A stretch of DNA of 64,000 nucleotides from Rusavskia elegans (Eukaryota > Ascomycota > Lecanoromycetes > Teloschistales > Teloschistaceae). The stretch lies in contig SAUG01000024.1 of the NCBI GenBank assembly GCA_011316305.1, positions 310,001 through 374,000 on the forward strand, read 5' to 3'. The notes beneath the pieces are model-generated. The model searched no databases. It had not been told where the DNA came from and saw nothing but the letters and a program-made list of their open reading frames with translations. This document shows positions 23,136-35,560 of the stretch, one piece after another; position 1 is the first letter of the stretch, and each line of letters starts with the position of its first letter. The translations under genes were made by a program, and so were the position numbers.

Positions 23136-24863
23136 TCATCTCCTGCCCAGGGGATCATCCATCTGTAGTTCGTCAATGTCCATCTGATCCTCCTTATAGC
23201 TGTCCCGCAAGGGAACTTTTGCCCTTGTCTCACGACTAAAGAGGACACTGGTGGGTCTTGATATCGACGAAGAATATCGTCGACTGTGTCTGCGAAGGTC
23301 CAAGCTCTCGACGGAATCTCGGAATCTTGTCTCCGTCTCTTTTCCTTTGCTCATATCGAAGATACCAAAACCCTTGCCGTGGGAAGGGTCCTCCACCGAT
23401 GCCATGTCTTCCGCGATGCGTTCGATTCCTTGCATGGATTGCACGTCGTTGGTACCCAGTTGGTCGAAGCCTTGTGTAAGCACGGCGGTCCCTCCAGAAG
23501 CCGCCGAGTCGGTTTTGGCCCGCTTCGACATCTGAGAGTGCAAGCCTTCCGTCGCACTCTTGCGCTTCATGCTCGAGCCATAAACGGCGTTTAACTTGTT
23601 GTGGACGAGAGGATGGTCTTCATCGTCGGTAGTGTCTCGTTCAGAGCTGATATCGTGTAATAAAGGGTCACGCACAAGGACTGTCGATAGCCGCTTTTTG
23701 CCGTTCGCGTCGGCTGTTGGTTCCAATCGAACACGAGGTGTAGAAAAGCCGACAGGACTACTGGAGAAAAATTCCGGGTTGGGGTGTTGCTTCAAGCCAG
23801 AGACCTTGTTGGAGAAGCTCATGATGCTCTTAGACTGAGCAAGCAGAGCCTCGCTGGCCGGCTCGTCTGTCCCATTCACTGATGACGTTTGAGAAGAGGA
23901 TCCGTCCCGAGCGCCCACGGTTTGGTCTTTGTGGCGGTCAAAGTTGAATTCGAAGTCGGACCATGCCTCATCCATCTCCATCTTGTCTGAAAAAGGATCA
24001 TTGTCCAGTGGTTCAGGTGTCTCTCGTCGACTTCGCATACTCTCGTAGACTGGCAGGGGTCTCGGCAAAGCGTTGACAGGCTCGAACGTCTTATTGACTA
24101 AGGTACTCGTGGTACCAGAAGATTTTCGACTGAGCGGGGTTTTAAATCTCCCGAGCTTAATGTTCGGGCTACCAAGTCGCCTGGCAATGGCATGCTTCGC
24201 AGTCATAAGGACGGATCTGCCACGCTGTAGAGGCGATGGCTTGAAAGAGGCCTCGGCAACAGCCAACAAGTTCTCTCTCGCTCTTGTCTCAGCTTCGTGA
24301 GCGTCCGCTTGCCGTGTCAAGCTGGAGATTTTCCTGTCCAACTCGTTCAGGCTGGGGTCAGCAAGGCCGCCAGCCGCCACGGTACCCGCAAAGGGATCAA
24401 TGGAAGAGGAAATCAGTACAGGAGGGGAGATCTTAGGCTTCGGTGGTAATTTGGCCATCTTGCTGATGACTTTCTGGTTGGTTGACTTGGGTCCGAGGAC
24501 CTGAGTCTTGGTCTTGGAACTTTCCGTACCCTTAGGTGGAGGATTGGACGGCAAGGATGGTAAAGGCTTTCCATTGGCCAGATGAGACTCGTCAGTCTGT
24601 TCGGCGGAGGTGCGAGTAGGAAGTAGACTGTCGCGCTTGGTGGAAGGTAGATTGAAAGTCTGAGTGGGAACATTGACGAGGCTGGTACCAGCCAGTTCGT
24701 CGATTTCATCATCGTCAGGATCTTCACGGCTGATTGAAGGCTTGGGAAGTTTGTCATCGACAGCCAGCTGAGTGTAGGCTGGATGACGGTCAGTAGCCAT
24801 GAGATACGGGACATGAGTATGACTTGCCTGATCGGTTGTGGGCTCGTGAGGGCGCCTGGTCAT
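23136..24863 (-). CDS. Hypothetical, mostly disordered nuclear-type protein
   Basis: One uninterrupted frame of 575 codons from ATG 24863; a second ATG (MATDRHPAYTQL) lies 21 codons in. Composition is Ser/Pro/Asp-rich, typical of disorder. A likely short coiled coil sits at about residues 168-206 (LNELDRKISSLTRQADAHEA). A basic patch follows (LMTAKHAIARRLG). Two Lys/Arg clusters resemble nuclear signals (MKRKSATEGLHSQMSKRAK), and the acidic end reads DQMDIDELQMDDPLGRR. I do not recognise a domain. The long conserved-looking frame and codon regularity support a real gene; its role is unknown. Confidence 0.7.
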   Translation of the reverse strand: MTRRPHEPTTDQASHTHVPYLMATDRHPAYTQLAVDDKLPKPSISREDPDDDEIDELAGTSLVNVPTQTFNLPSTKRDSLLPTRTSAEQTDESHLANGKPLPSLPSNPPPKGTESSKTKTQVLGPKSTNQKVISKMAKLPPKPKISPPVLISSSIDPFAGTVAAGGLADPSLNELDRKISSLTRQADAHEAETRARENLLAVAEASFKPSPLQRGRSVLMTAKHAIARRLGSPNIKLGRFKTPLSRKSSGTTSTLVNKTFEPVNALPRPLPVYESMRSRRETPEPLDNDPFSDKMEMDEAWSDFEFNFDRHKDQTVGARDGSSSQTSSVNGTDEPASEALLAQSKSIMSFSNKVSGLKQHPNPEFFSSSPVGFSTPRVRLEPTADANGKKRLSTVLVRDPLLHDISSERDTTDDEDHPLVHNKLNAVYGSSMKRKSATEGLHSQMSKRAKTDSAASGGTAVLTQGFDQLGTNDVQSMQGIERIAEDMASVEDPSHGKGFGIFDMSKGKETETRFRDSVESLDLRRHSRRYSSSISRPTSVLFSRETRAKVPLRDSYKEDQMDIDELQMDDPLGRR

Positions 24864-26083
24864 TGTCTTGGAAGACGGAGAAGCTGGGGAAGATGGCCCT
24901 CTTCTTTTTCCCGTACGTAGCCATGCCTGCCCAGATGAACTCGATGGAGTCGATGGGCTCGATTCAACCGGCCAAACAGGGCATGCAAGATGGCAGTCAT
25001 GAGAATGGACTCGATGTCCGCTCGAGAAGTCTTAAGACCTTAGCACAGCATAGAGAAGGCACACCGCAAAAGATGGGTCATTCTTGCAGAGAAGGAAGTC
25101 GCGAGGCACACAGCGTCGTCCCCTGGGGGGGCCCATGTGTGCAAGCTTGCGTATATCTACCTTATGGATTCGACGAAAGCTTTCACACGCAGTACTTTCC
25201 TCGATCAAACCAAAGAGCATCATGGTAGTAAGTGGTCGCATAGCTGGATGGAGAGGTATACTCAACACATATGTCCCCTACTCTAAGAGCGCAGTGGGAG
25301 CCATGATTGGTGGTACCTTTCTGATTTCATTGTATGATAGCAAACATGCAAGCTGACAGCAAGGGCCTCTACGTCTTTCGTCGTGTACATCGTCATCAGC
25401 GTCAGCTTCCGCATCAGCTTTTCCCGACCCAGGGAGCCCCGTGCTCATGTCAAACATGTCCATCGAGTGCACAGGTACCGCCGAACCTCGCCAGAGCAAT
25501 GAGCATGCCGTCTTGTATAAGCACAGAGCCTATTGCGAAAGAAGCAGAGGAAGGTAACCTGGTCGATACTGGAACAGCCGATGTACTTCCTGGCGGCAGG
25601 AAGTGAGGGGAGCTCGAAAAGCGCAAGCCGACGGAAGTTGGAGTCTTGGAGATACTCATTGATATGGCCACTCTGCGCTTGTCGCAAAGATAGAGTACTT
25701 CACTAGTCCCTTCCGGGACTGATCGCGATGACCGAGGACTGACGTCATGTCGGTAAGAATCTCGGCTCTCGATGCTTTATTTCATCTATGGATATCAACC
25801 GTCTTCACGTCCAATTCGTGCAATTCTACACGAAACTGTCAACCTGCCTGCAATCCTAATCGATTGGCCTACTGTACATTCGTGTGCCACCGTCTCGTGC
25901 CAGACATAACTCACTTACCAAGCGCTGCTTCACACTTATCAGCAGCAAAGAAGAGTCTACTACCTTAGCACCCATTAGCATCCTCTTATCGGGACAGTCT
26001 TCACCGCGTTCCCGAACAAACATCCTGTTCGATTTGTCGCATCCGCCACCAAAAGCACAGAGCCCCTGGGGCCACCAACCTCC
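24864..26083. other. Intergenic, HEM2 promoter side; possible unresolved small minus-strand gene
   Basis: Roughly 1.2 kb upstream of HEM2. On the minus strand at 25278-25687 two frames look mildly protein-like: one with a possible membrane stretch (FAIGSVLIQDGMLIALARF) and one acidic (KADAEADADDDVHD). I could not join them with a credible intron. An inverted CCAAT (ATTGG) near 25863 could be a HEM2 promoter element. Confidence 0.35.
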
Positions 26084-27288
<1,205 letters not shown>

Positions 27289-28250
27289 ATAAGAGGTGGA
27301 GGCGACGGGAGACTATGCACCGATCCTATCAAACGTTGGAGTCATATATGTAGGTTCCAAGTCCATTTCATTGGAAATGAACAACACCTTGTGTCACATC
27401 TTCGACACGCTCACGGAAGAGCAAGCTGTGTACAACAGGTTTCGGGGCCTAAATGTTCAAACCATCCACGCTACTTAGGCATATGTTCTAGTAGGTTGAC
27501 TAGCTTTTTGAATTGAGCTTCAAGTCAAATGGATTTCAGCTCTGAAAGACATGAACACTTTGTGTATAATTTTCAGCAATGGAAGCTCAAGGCTTCAGAT
27601 TAAATTAATTCTGATATCGTGCCGGCCATTATCTATATGAAAGCCCCTGGAGAGACGGAGAGAAACCATGATCCTCTTATAAGCTAGTTCGCACCCTTAT
27701 TATTTCCTTATATCTCTTCGAATCCACCACAACATTGGCAAGTTTCCACACCGACTTCACATGGCTCAGGCTTGAGTTTGAGATGGTAACGGCCGAGATC
27801 ATTTCCAAATTACGATACACAAATGATGCAAAGGTCATTCACGCTAAAATCCCATTCTCATTCACCGTCTCCAGTCGAGTTATCTTATTCGAGTTGTATC
27901 ATAGCCTCTGGAACATATGAGGGTTCAAGGACAGTAGTAGAAGGAAAACTCAGTCATGAGGTATGAAGAAAGACTTTCGATTTATAGTCGCGATCGCATC
28001 GTCTTTCTTCTGGAGGTACATCTTTGCCCTGCTGTAGACGGCCTACTTTCATTCCAACCTTGGTACAGCCGATAGCTTTCACCAGCAATGAGTTGCTGGG
28101 GGGGGGGTTCAGCGCCTTGATAAAGGAAGTAGAAGCATGGGTTCTATCAATTTAAATGCTCGTATGATCTGACTCCCGATGACGAGCCCTTCCATAGCTT
28201 AGCCCAGGAGCTCGAGGCCAGAATCCATGTTTCCAAGCATATCGGGTGTA
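27289..28250. other. Intergenic; small inverted repeat and a G10 run
   Basis: No gene seen between HEM2 and the next minus-strand gene. A perfect 10-bp inverted repeat (GAAGAAAGAC at 27965-27974, complement at 28001-28010) brackets the palindrome CGCGATCGC. A run of ten G occurs at 28098-28107. Confidence 0.5.
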
Positions 28251-29344
28251 TTACCTGCTCGGGGCCACCTTGACACCGCTCTTGACTTCGACTGAGGACG
28301 AATTACCGGGAATTGATACCCTTAGACAAGGAATCTGGGAAGCGAAATCATCAAGTCTTCTCAATGTCTCACGTAGATCCTGGTCGTTGTCACCTTCCAT
28401 GGTCATCACGTCTGCTTCGGTCTTGGACAGTATTCGGCAACTGGCGCACTGGTGCGCCGTTCCCCGAAAGGAAAGCCGGTCGATATTCCGGCACATGGAT
28501 GTGGATTCTCCACGGCAACTTAACTGAGCGCGGAGACGTCGGCGGGGCCCCTGATTTGTTCGAACACCTTCAGGATATTAAGATGCTCTGGGGTACTCTT
28601 CACCAAGTCTGCTGCGAGACTCCAGACCCGTAAAATGGTCTCGTGAGATACAAGGGTTTTCGAGGAGTCTTCGGCTTGGGAAAGGTCGCTGAGGTCTGAT
28701 TCCTCCTTCTGCAATGGAGTTTCCAAGCTTGCCTTCCGAGATCGAATGCCTTTTTTTCATCTCCATTCAGTTTCGGGACTAAATAACGAACGTAATAGGA
28801 GTACCAGTCGTCATCGAAGATTGGATTATCGAAGGTCAAGGAAACAGGTTCTCCAATCTCTACAAAATCCGCACTCTTATTCTCTGCCGAGAGATATGAC
28901 GACTTGAACCATCTTTATCTGTCTCATAATTCCCCGTTGCCCTCGGCTTTACCCACGAAGAAGTAAAGTACCAGAATTAAAGGTCTCGAGGAAGCGAAAT
29001 GGAAAACGCTTATCTAGCGATCCAGACGGCATCCGGTATGGAATCTCCCAACAGACGCCGAAAGTGGTATAAAACAAGAACGAAGACCGACATTGCTCCT
29101 TCAAATATTGAATGATCATAGGCATCTTGTCCGTGGTCGTACTCGCCTTTCTTGTTCCGGCCTCCATAACGGCCGGGCTAATCTCGTCTGCAGTGACGGT
29201 GTCCATGGCTATTGCAATGGGGCCTAGGGTATGGAAGTTGCTACCGTCGGCCTTCTCACAGCAAATCGCACGGAGAGCCAGAGTCTCCAAAGTCCTCTCA
29301 AGTCCCATTTTGTTACCAAGGATACCTGAAGAAGAGCCCGTCAT
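28251..29344 (-). CDS. Hypothetical multi-exon protein, probably frameshifted
   Basis: Exon 1 is 29344-28957 (start MTGSSSGILGNKMGLERTL, or the second Met at 29308). After a 73-bp intron with a GTGGGT donor, exon 2 starts at 28883. The joined sequence is fluent: TVTADEISPAVMEAGTRKAS, CRSSFLFYTTFGV, PYRMPSGSLDKRFPFRFLET, DFVEIGEPVSLTFDNPIFDD, YYVRYLVPKL. After AFDLGRQAW (about 28730) that frame runs 40 codons to a stop at 28600. A neighbouring frame looks more protein-like (SHETILRVWSLAADLVKST, ILKVFEQIRG) and ends near 28520, and a further piece lies at 28251-28496 (CRILSKTEADVMTMEGDN). A one-base indel near 28730 would connect the first two. Domain unknown to me. Confidence 0.5.
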
Positions 29345-29849
29345 GGGGTGGAGCGCGCTTAGAGCTTCGGGGTGGTGTTACTGGCGATGTTGAGAAAATG
29401 CCGTGGGTGGGAAGTATGCCGCGGTGTGGAATCCGGGTTATTCATGAGGTTGTCACCAATGGCGACCTTCAATGTGAAATTCGCCCAATAATAATAATAA
29501 GCGATGGGCGCACGTCTGTGTGGAGCAGTAGCTGCTGTAGCTATTAGTCCCTCGTCCTTTTACTTTCGAGGTGTGGCACGAGCAGTCCATTGTATAGCTG
29601 AACATGTTCCTTTTTATCCTGTTCGAGGAAATAGAGACAGGACTGGCGGCTTCCACAGCAGGTATGTGGTCAAGTGTTGCTGACCTGATAGGCACCGAGC
29701 AGGTTTACCAAATTACTCGGATGGCTGCTCCTGAGGTCAAGCTGAAGACAAAGTTCTCGGGAGCATATACGAAACCCAGAAAGTCAGCTGAATAGGAGGT
29801 GGTCGGGTATGGCACTTGCTGCAAAAGTGCGAGATAGCTTGAAACACAT
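29345..29849. other. Intergenic, 3' of SWC4
   Basis: About 500 bp between the stop of SWC4 and the start of the next minus-strand gene. It includes a short ATA-type repeat near 29490. No gene seen. Confidence 0.5.
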
Positions 29850-31927
29850 CTATCTCTTCTGTCTCTTCGAACTCTTATTGCTCGTAGTGCTGATCAGACT
29901 GGCACTTCTTTTGCGTCCACTTGTGCTTCTGCCACCGGAAGGATCCATTCCGTCAGCACTTTCCTCGCCGGAATCGTTGTCTTGTTCTTCCACATGGTTA
30001 GCATTGTCCACTTCCTCGCCTCCATCGCCCTCGTCGCCCCCATCGTCGTTGCTGACCACGTCCTTCTCGTCGTCTTCGTCGTATTCTTCCTCGCTATCTT
30101 CTTCGTTCCTGTCGCTTGCGTCTACATCCTCTTCAACATCAGCTTCTACGTCAGCTTCTGCATCAGCTTCTGCATCAGCTTCCACATCTGCATCATCGTC
30201 GCCGTCATCGTCACGATCGCCGTCACCGTCAGCTTCAGCTGCAGCATCCTCAGCATTCTCAGCATTCTGGCTTCCAGGCGAACCTTCCTCCCTACCTTCC
30301 CCTCTCGTCAAAGGATCGGATGATAGTTCCATTCCTTGATCGCCATCCGTAAACTCTTTCGGCTCTCGCTGCGCCTGTATCACTTTGATCTCGGTATCCA
30401 CCTTCTCGCTAATCTTGCGCACATCAAGCAAAATGTTGATACTCTGAATGAGCCGTTCATACTCATTCGTCGTTTTAGCAGTTGGCATATAGATACGTGC
30501 GGGAATTCCAAGCTCTGTCAAAGCCGCATTGATCTTCGTGGAATGCGCATTCGACTTGGCTTGCGAGAGTTTCAGGATTTTCTCATGTCGGAATTGGACA
30601 CCGGCACTCAGACGCTCGTGGTGGGTGACACCATACTTGAGCTGATCCCGCATACTGAGCTGCCGTTGACCTTGTGATCCTGAAAGCGAGCTTCTTTTAT
30701 CTGCCCCTCCCAGAGAATGGCGCTGACCACGATCGCCAGGACCACCAGCATTCTGGCCTGACAACCCGTTTGCTGGAGTCGACGAGCCATCGCCGCCAAG
30801 TATTCGTTTTCGCTTGTTCTTCTCGGCTTCGCACAGAGTCTTCAAGAGTTGGGTTAGGCCTTCGGAGGATCTGTTGACAGTCGTAGTCGTCGTGCTAGGT
30901 GCGGTTTCGAGCCGAGCGTACAGTTCTTGGCGGTCTTGCATGAATTTCTCTTCGTTCTTAACGATGCGTTTCAGCTCGGAAAGCAGGATTTCCTCCTCCT
31001 GTATCTCATCCCGTGACCGCGATAGCATGCCTTCGGCGAACTGTTTCCGCTTTGTCTCTAGGGCCGGGTCGAACTTGGTCATCTTTTCATGTATAGCGAA
31101 CTCGGACTCGGACATGCTCGTCAAAGGATTAACCAGGGCCATTGCTATTGCCGCCACTTGATAGTATCGAGCCTTCATGTCTTCCATTGTCCTATGTTTG
31201 GGAGGATTTGTGATGGCCATCGGGTGCCCCTGCTGCATGATTTGAGGGGGCTGATAGTCATAGCGATCTGCAATGACGACCCATCGTAGATCGAATTCGT
31301 AGGCGAGATCCACGAGATAGTCCGTCTCACCTTTGGTCCAATCCTCGTTCTTCAATTGTGCGTCGTATTGCTCGTCGCTGTAGACAGGTCGATCTATCCG
31401 AACATTATACTTGGCGTATTTGTAATCGGAGGTTGGCTTCGGAACTCGATCGTCTTGCTCTTCTGATGCGGCATTGGAGTCTGCAGGTGTGGTTGGGAAA
31501 ACGTTCGTATTGACATCATCCCTCCAATTCCAATGCCTTAGGACCAGGCCGTCTTTCCTTGCATTATTCCCAAAAGGTGTAATGTCCCTATGCAGCATAT
31601 CAGACTTGAGGCAGAGGAGCAATCGACCCTTCGGACTGATAGACTAACCAGTGACGATACCGCTGAGTGCGCTTAGGTTTCTCCTTGTACTTTGGGAGCT
31701 CGTTGATCGACAAGGGTGGAGCGGGCCTATCACCATGAAGTGATTGAATCTCACGCTCAAGTCCACCTGCTGCGCATTAGGAATTGTTCATTGGAAGGCG
31801 AAGAGTGGTTATGTGGCAGACCAGGTCTCCTGCCCTTTGCTTCCTGCTTGGCCTTCTTTGCTGGTCGGATTTTGGGTTGGCCATCGGTTGGCAAACCAAG
31901 CATGTCGCGCACATCGGCCGTCGTCAT
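29850..31927 (-). CDS. SWC4/DMAP1 homolog, subunit of SWR1 and NuA4 chromatin complexes
   Basis: Exons 31927-31822, 31766-31649 and 31587-29850, 653 residues, phases consistent. N-terminal MTTADVRDMLGLP matches the family start. The middle has WDITPFGNNARKDGLVLRHW and a SANT/Myb-like region with EDWTKGETDYLVDLAYEFDLRWVVIADRYDY, the diagnostic DMAP1 segment. Later come a helical region (SELKRIVKNEEKFMQDRQ) and the C-terminal domain with LGIPARIYMPTAKTTNEYE. The tail is a long Asp/Glu run with Glu-Ala-Asp repeats, then basic KRSASL and KRQKR. The protein serves histone H2A.Z exchange and H4 acetylation. The first donor is GTCTGC, which is uncommon but gives the expected RRPGGLERE junction. It shares a 303-bp divergent promoter with the p24 gene. 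Confidence 0.93.
30040..30290 (-). repeat. Acidic codon repeat in SWC4 tail
   Basis: Tandem 18-nt-like units of Glu-Ala-Asp-Ala codons (about 30130-30200), embedded in a longer Asp/Glu-coding low-complexity tract. Likely unstable in length, always in frame. Confidence 0.75.
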
Positions 31928-32230
31928 GTTTGCTGTGCTTTAGTTTCGAGGGCTGCAACGAGGCTTGCTAAACGCCAAGATTACCGGTTTCGAGAGAGTA
32001 TCTGGTGAGCTTACATCGATCAAGCCACGAAGAAATGAGTATTTGATAGGTATTTGTGAGTGAGGCATGGTCGAGAGAGTGCGAGTAGTTTGTATAATAG
32101 CGCGGAAACGTTTCCGAAAGGGTTCTGTACCCGCGTCCGGTGGTCGTAGGGAGAAAGGAAAAGTGTCTTTTAATGAACAGTCTATCAACCCCTGGACTTC
32201 CCACGCAATCGCTCCGGTCCATTCACAAGT
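31928..32230. promoter_or_regulatory. Divergent promoter, SWC4 / p24
   Basis: 303 bp between two opposed start codons, so both promoters must lie here. I see no clear TATA box. Confidence 0.5.
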
Positions 32231-33050
32231 ATGGGAACACAGTCAATATGGTATCGGAGCCCGTTACAAATCCTTAGCTGTTTCCTGCTCCTCGCGCTTG
32301 CGCTCCCAACCAACGCTCTTTACTTCTACCTGGAAGGCCTTAATCCAAAATGCTTCTACGAAGAGCTTCCCAAAGACACAATGGTGGCTGGTGCGTGCCA
32401 CAATCAAAGTCACATTGCTGTTAGAGGACTGAAACTTCATGGGATGCAGGCCACTACAAAGCCGAACAGCTCGACACCAACACAAAGACGCTCTCGATCA
32501 ATTCGGACGTCAAAGTTCAGGTCACGGTCGATGAGGTCTTCGACAACGACCACCGCGTCGTCAACACCAAGGGAGGAGCTACCGGCAAATTCACTTTCAG
32601 CGCCGCCGACTCAGGAGAACACAAAATATGCTTCTTGCCTTCCGTCCCCGGCGGCGGAGGCTGGCTCAGTGGAGGCCAATTGTCGGGAGCTATCAGATTG
32701 ACCTTGGACATCGCCATTGGTGAAACGAGCCAAATCGAAAGCACGGACAAGAGCAAGATATCAGAGATTGTCCAGAAGGTTAAAGACTTGAACGGGAGAC
32801 TGCAGGATATCAGGCGAGAGCAGGTGTTTCAACGGGTATGTGGCGAGAGCCATGATCGAGGTCCACCGCATGAACATTACTGATGTTTATCTCGCCGCAG
32901 GAACGGGAAGCCGAATTCCGTGACCAGTCCGAGTCGACCAACGCGCGTGTAGTCAGGTGGACCTTACTTCAACTTGTAGTCCTAGGGGTTACATGCGCCT
33001 GGCAATTGTCACATCTGCGGGCATTCTTCATCAAACAGAAGTTGACTTGA
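32231..33050 (+). CDS. p24 family cargo receptor (emp24/gp25L; ERP1-like alpha subfamily)
   Basis: Exons 32231-32390, 32450-32835 and 32901-33050, 231 residues. A signal peptide ([15 protein letters not shown]) is followed directly by [20 protein letters not shown], the GOLD-domain start with the first conserved Cys. The second Cys is in GEHKICFLP. After the GOLD domain comes a coiled coil ([18 protein letters not shown]), a membrane helix ([15 protein letters not shown]) and a short cytosolic tail [10 protein letters not shown] with the FF export signal and lysines. p24 proteins cycle between ER and Golgi in COPII and COPI vesicles and help select GPI-anchored cargo. The alpha/ERP1 placement rests on the start motif alone. 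Confidence 0.92.
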
Positions 33051-33364
33051 AGCATTCAGCAGCAGGACTGATGCCATTTGGTACACCCATTAGCACAAGA
33101 GAAATCGGAATAATCAATCCCAGTGACTTTTTGTATGACCATATACGACTACTCATCCTTAACTCAAGCAGATACTTGTCAGGCCCCGACACCCGGAGAT
33201 AGCTTCCAGGGCGCCGATATGAAATGGCCTTTACCAATGTCTAACAAAATTGCAAAGTGCGTTGATCTCAGTGAGTGATATTTACATTCCGCTATCAATG
33301 CTACTTCAAGGAATCATTCGACGGTGGCTGCTGTGAACTCGGTACTATACAGATAAATTTTCGG
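33051..33364. other. Convergent 3' region, p24 / acyl-CoA oxidase pseudogene
   Basis: About 310 bp between two converging stops. Nothing else recognised. Confidence 0.5.
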
Positions 33365-35560
33365 TCATAGCTTGCTCTTGAACTTCTCTCTTTCGTCCTT
33401 CCGTATAAGCACATCAGAATCTGGATAAGGATCAACTGTCAGGGCGTTCAACGGGTTCAGTTCGCTCGCTCTGCGGAACAAATCTTCATACACCTTGCCG
33501 TCATACCTACCGAGGCTGCTGTCGAGCTGCCAATCAGGGAACCGCCATGCGTCCACAAGCCTGACAGCATGGGGTCTGATGTCCTCCAATAGTTTCATCA
33601 CGGCTTTGGTCCTGGCAAGTTAAATCTGACGGACTGTGACTGCGCTTGATGAAAAGAACTCCGAAGCTTCTCGCTCTAAGGTGTGCAAGGCATACAACCT
33701 GAAAAGCTTCTGGAGTAGGTTTATGGTGTCCGGATCAAGCTCGTTAGCGACGCTCTTGGACCGCAGCGCTTCGTAGAAATTCTTGACCACCAGATATTGT
33801 GAGTGAGCGGTGCTAAGCCTCCAAAAGTCAACGAGGAGGCTGTTCCAGGAGCCCTTCTCCTCGTCACGATGCTTCAAGGCTTCGAAGGTAAGGAAAGAAG
33901 TCCGCCAACCGATAGCCGCCACAATGTCTTCATCACGGCCAAGTATATCGAAGGCGGCGCCCATGTCTCTTCGCTCTAAGAAATGCTTCAAGATCGTGCT
34001 GGTGTCATTATCCGAGGCTTTGCCTTTGAGTACCGAGCGGGCAGATTTCAACAAATACCTCGCGACTTGTTGAGTAAACATATAATTATCGCCTAGTTGA
34101 AGTCAGATAAGGAAGAGCCTGCGAGTTTTTGGAAGCTTACCCCCCAAGTCGTGGTAGGTAAGTAATCGGCGTACCATGAGCCTATCCCGCTGAAGCTACT
34201 GTAGCCGTGACCTCCACACGCTCTCCTACAGACTTCAAGGCCCTCTGCAGCAATTGTGCTGGCCAGGGCCTTGAGCCCACAGGAGGTCGCGTGGAGATCA
34301 GCAAGCAGATCTGTGCTGGGGAAGAGCTCCTCTGGGCTTGGTCCACGATTGGTAGACGCAAGCTTTCCTGCACCAGCGGCCATTTTCTTCTGGTTTTCTT
34401 CATATAGCGCCATCATTCCACGTCCAGTGAAATGTAAAGCGAAGGTCGCCGCTAGCAGAGGAAGCAACCGTATCTGGACCATTGTGTAGTTGAGACCCTG
34501 ATTCTCGCCTGTCTCCCATTCTTTTGCATCTCGATCCTGGAACTGCCGCCGGGCAGCCGTGTACCTTGTTGCGATCGTTACACCGCGAGCAAGAACACTA
34601 CCAGATTGAAGGACTATTGTACTGCGAATCCAAGTCAAAGTTCCATAGACCAGCGACGCAGAGGCCGGCTTGACGTATTTATTTGTTTTGGGGTCAACAC
34701 TAGAATACTTGGCGAGCATATTTACGTGAGGGACCTTCACCTGATTGAAATCCATTGTCCATCGTGTTGTAGCCAAATTTAGGACCGATGTCACCAACGT
34801 GGACATTTTCGAGGGGCTCATGGGTCTCCAAGTTTCTGACTTGCACAACGAAGGGGTGGGGTCCGTATGACTTCCCGTCGATGAGCAGCTGTGCCATGAC
34901 AACTGCATGGTTGGCTGTGCGTCCGAGGGAGCCGATCCACCCACTTGGAAGCGGTCAGATGTGGGGAATGGATTGTAAAGGTCTTCTCATGCGAATTCCA
35001 TGTCGCTGTCGTCTCTAAGCCTCTATCGTTCGATCCATGGCCCAGTTCAGTCTGAGCGTAGCAGCCGACGTATTTATACCTTTGAGCCTTTTCCAAAAAC
35101 AGCGCATGCTGCTCCGGAGTTCCCTGATCTCGCAAGGTGATCTGTACTCGTTTCAGCCCGTGCAGTACAGGGCATCGATCGGTCGTCGTCAACGTACATG
35201 AAACATGCTGGAATGGAGGCCGTAGGGGCCTGGCTCACTGATCAATTCGGAAGCCATCTAATCCTCGTCCCGAAACCATTTGCGCTTTACAGAAAGCTGT
35301 TGCAATCGCTTTGCGCGCGCCAGAGCGGTACGGAACCTGTCGACTCGGCCATCGAAATAGTTTTGACTTTTGTCGAACACCTTGTCAGTGGTGAGGATAT
35401 CAAGTACCCTAGCTTGACGGGCAAGCACCTCCTTGGTGAACAGAAAGTTGGATAATTACTCGACAGGGAGTTCTGAGCAGGCACGCTCGTGCTGTAAGAG
35501 ATCTGATCCCTGAGGATCCGAAGGCCGAAGCTGGTTGACCCAAGAGGGAGCCATGGTGTC
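33365..35560 (-). pseudogene. Acyl-CoA oxidase pseudogene with three stop codons and two frame breaks
   Basis: Nearly the whole of a peroxisomal acyl-CoA oxidase can be followed from about 35560 down to 33365: FLFTKEVLARQARVL, PGPYGLHSSMFH, intron, ITLRDQGTPEQHALFLEKA, GCYAQTELGHGSN, TIHSPHLTASKW, FVVQVRNLETHEPLENVHVG, ACGGHGYSSFSG, intron, DNYMFTQQVARYLLK, and a C-terminal SKL peroxisome signal. It is interrupted by TAA at 35456-35458, TAG at 35258-35260 (expected Trp) and TAA at 33620-33622 (expected Gln-type position). One extra base lies near 34940 (TGGGTGG for TGG TGG), and a loss not divisible by three near 34750. All three stops fit CpA to TpA changes. The enzyme would have catalysed the first step of beta-oxidation. 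Confidence 0.88.

Noticed and set aside
25278..25687. Possible small minus-strand membrane or acidic protein
   Set aside because: The two suggestive frames cannot be joined with a credible intron, so it is only noted in the intergenic entry.
29809..30339. Ser-rich 176-codon plus-strand frame
   Set aside because: Mirror of the acidic repeat of SWC4 on the other strand; low complexity only.
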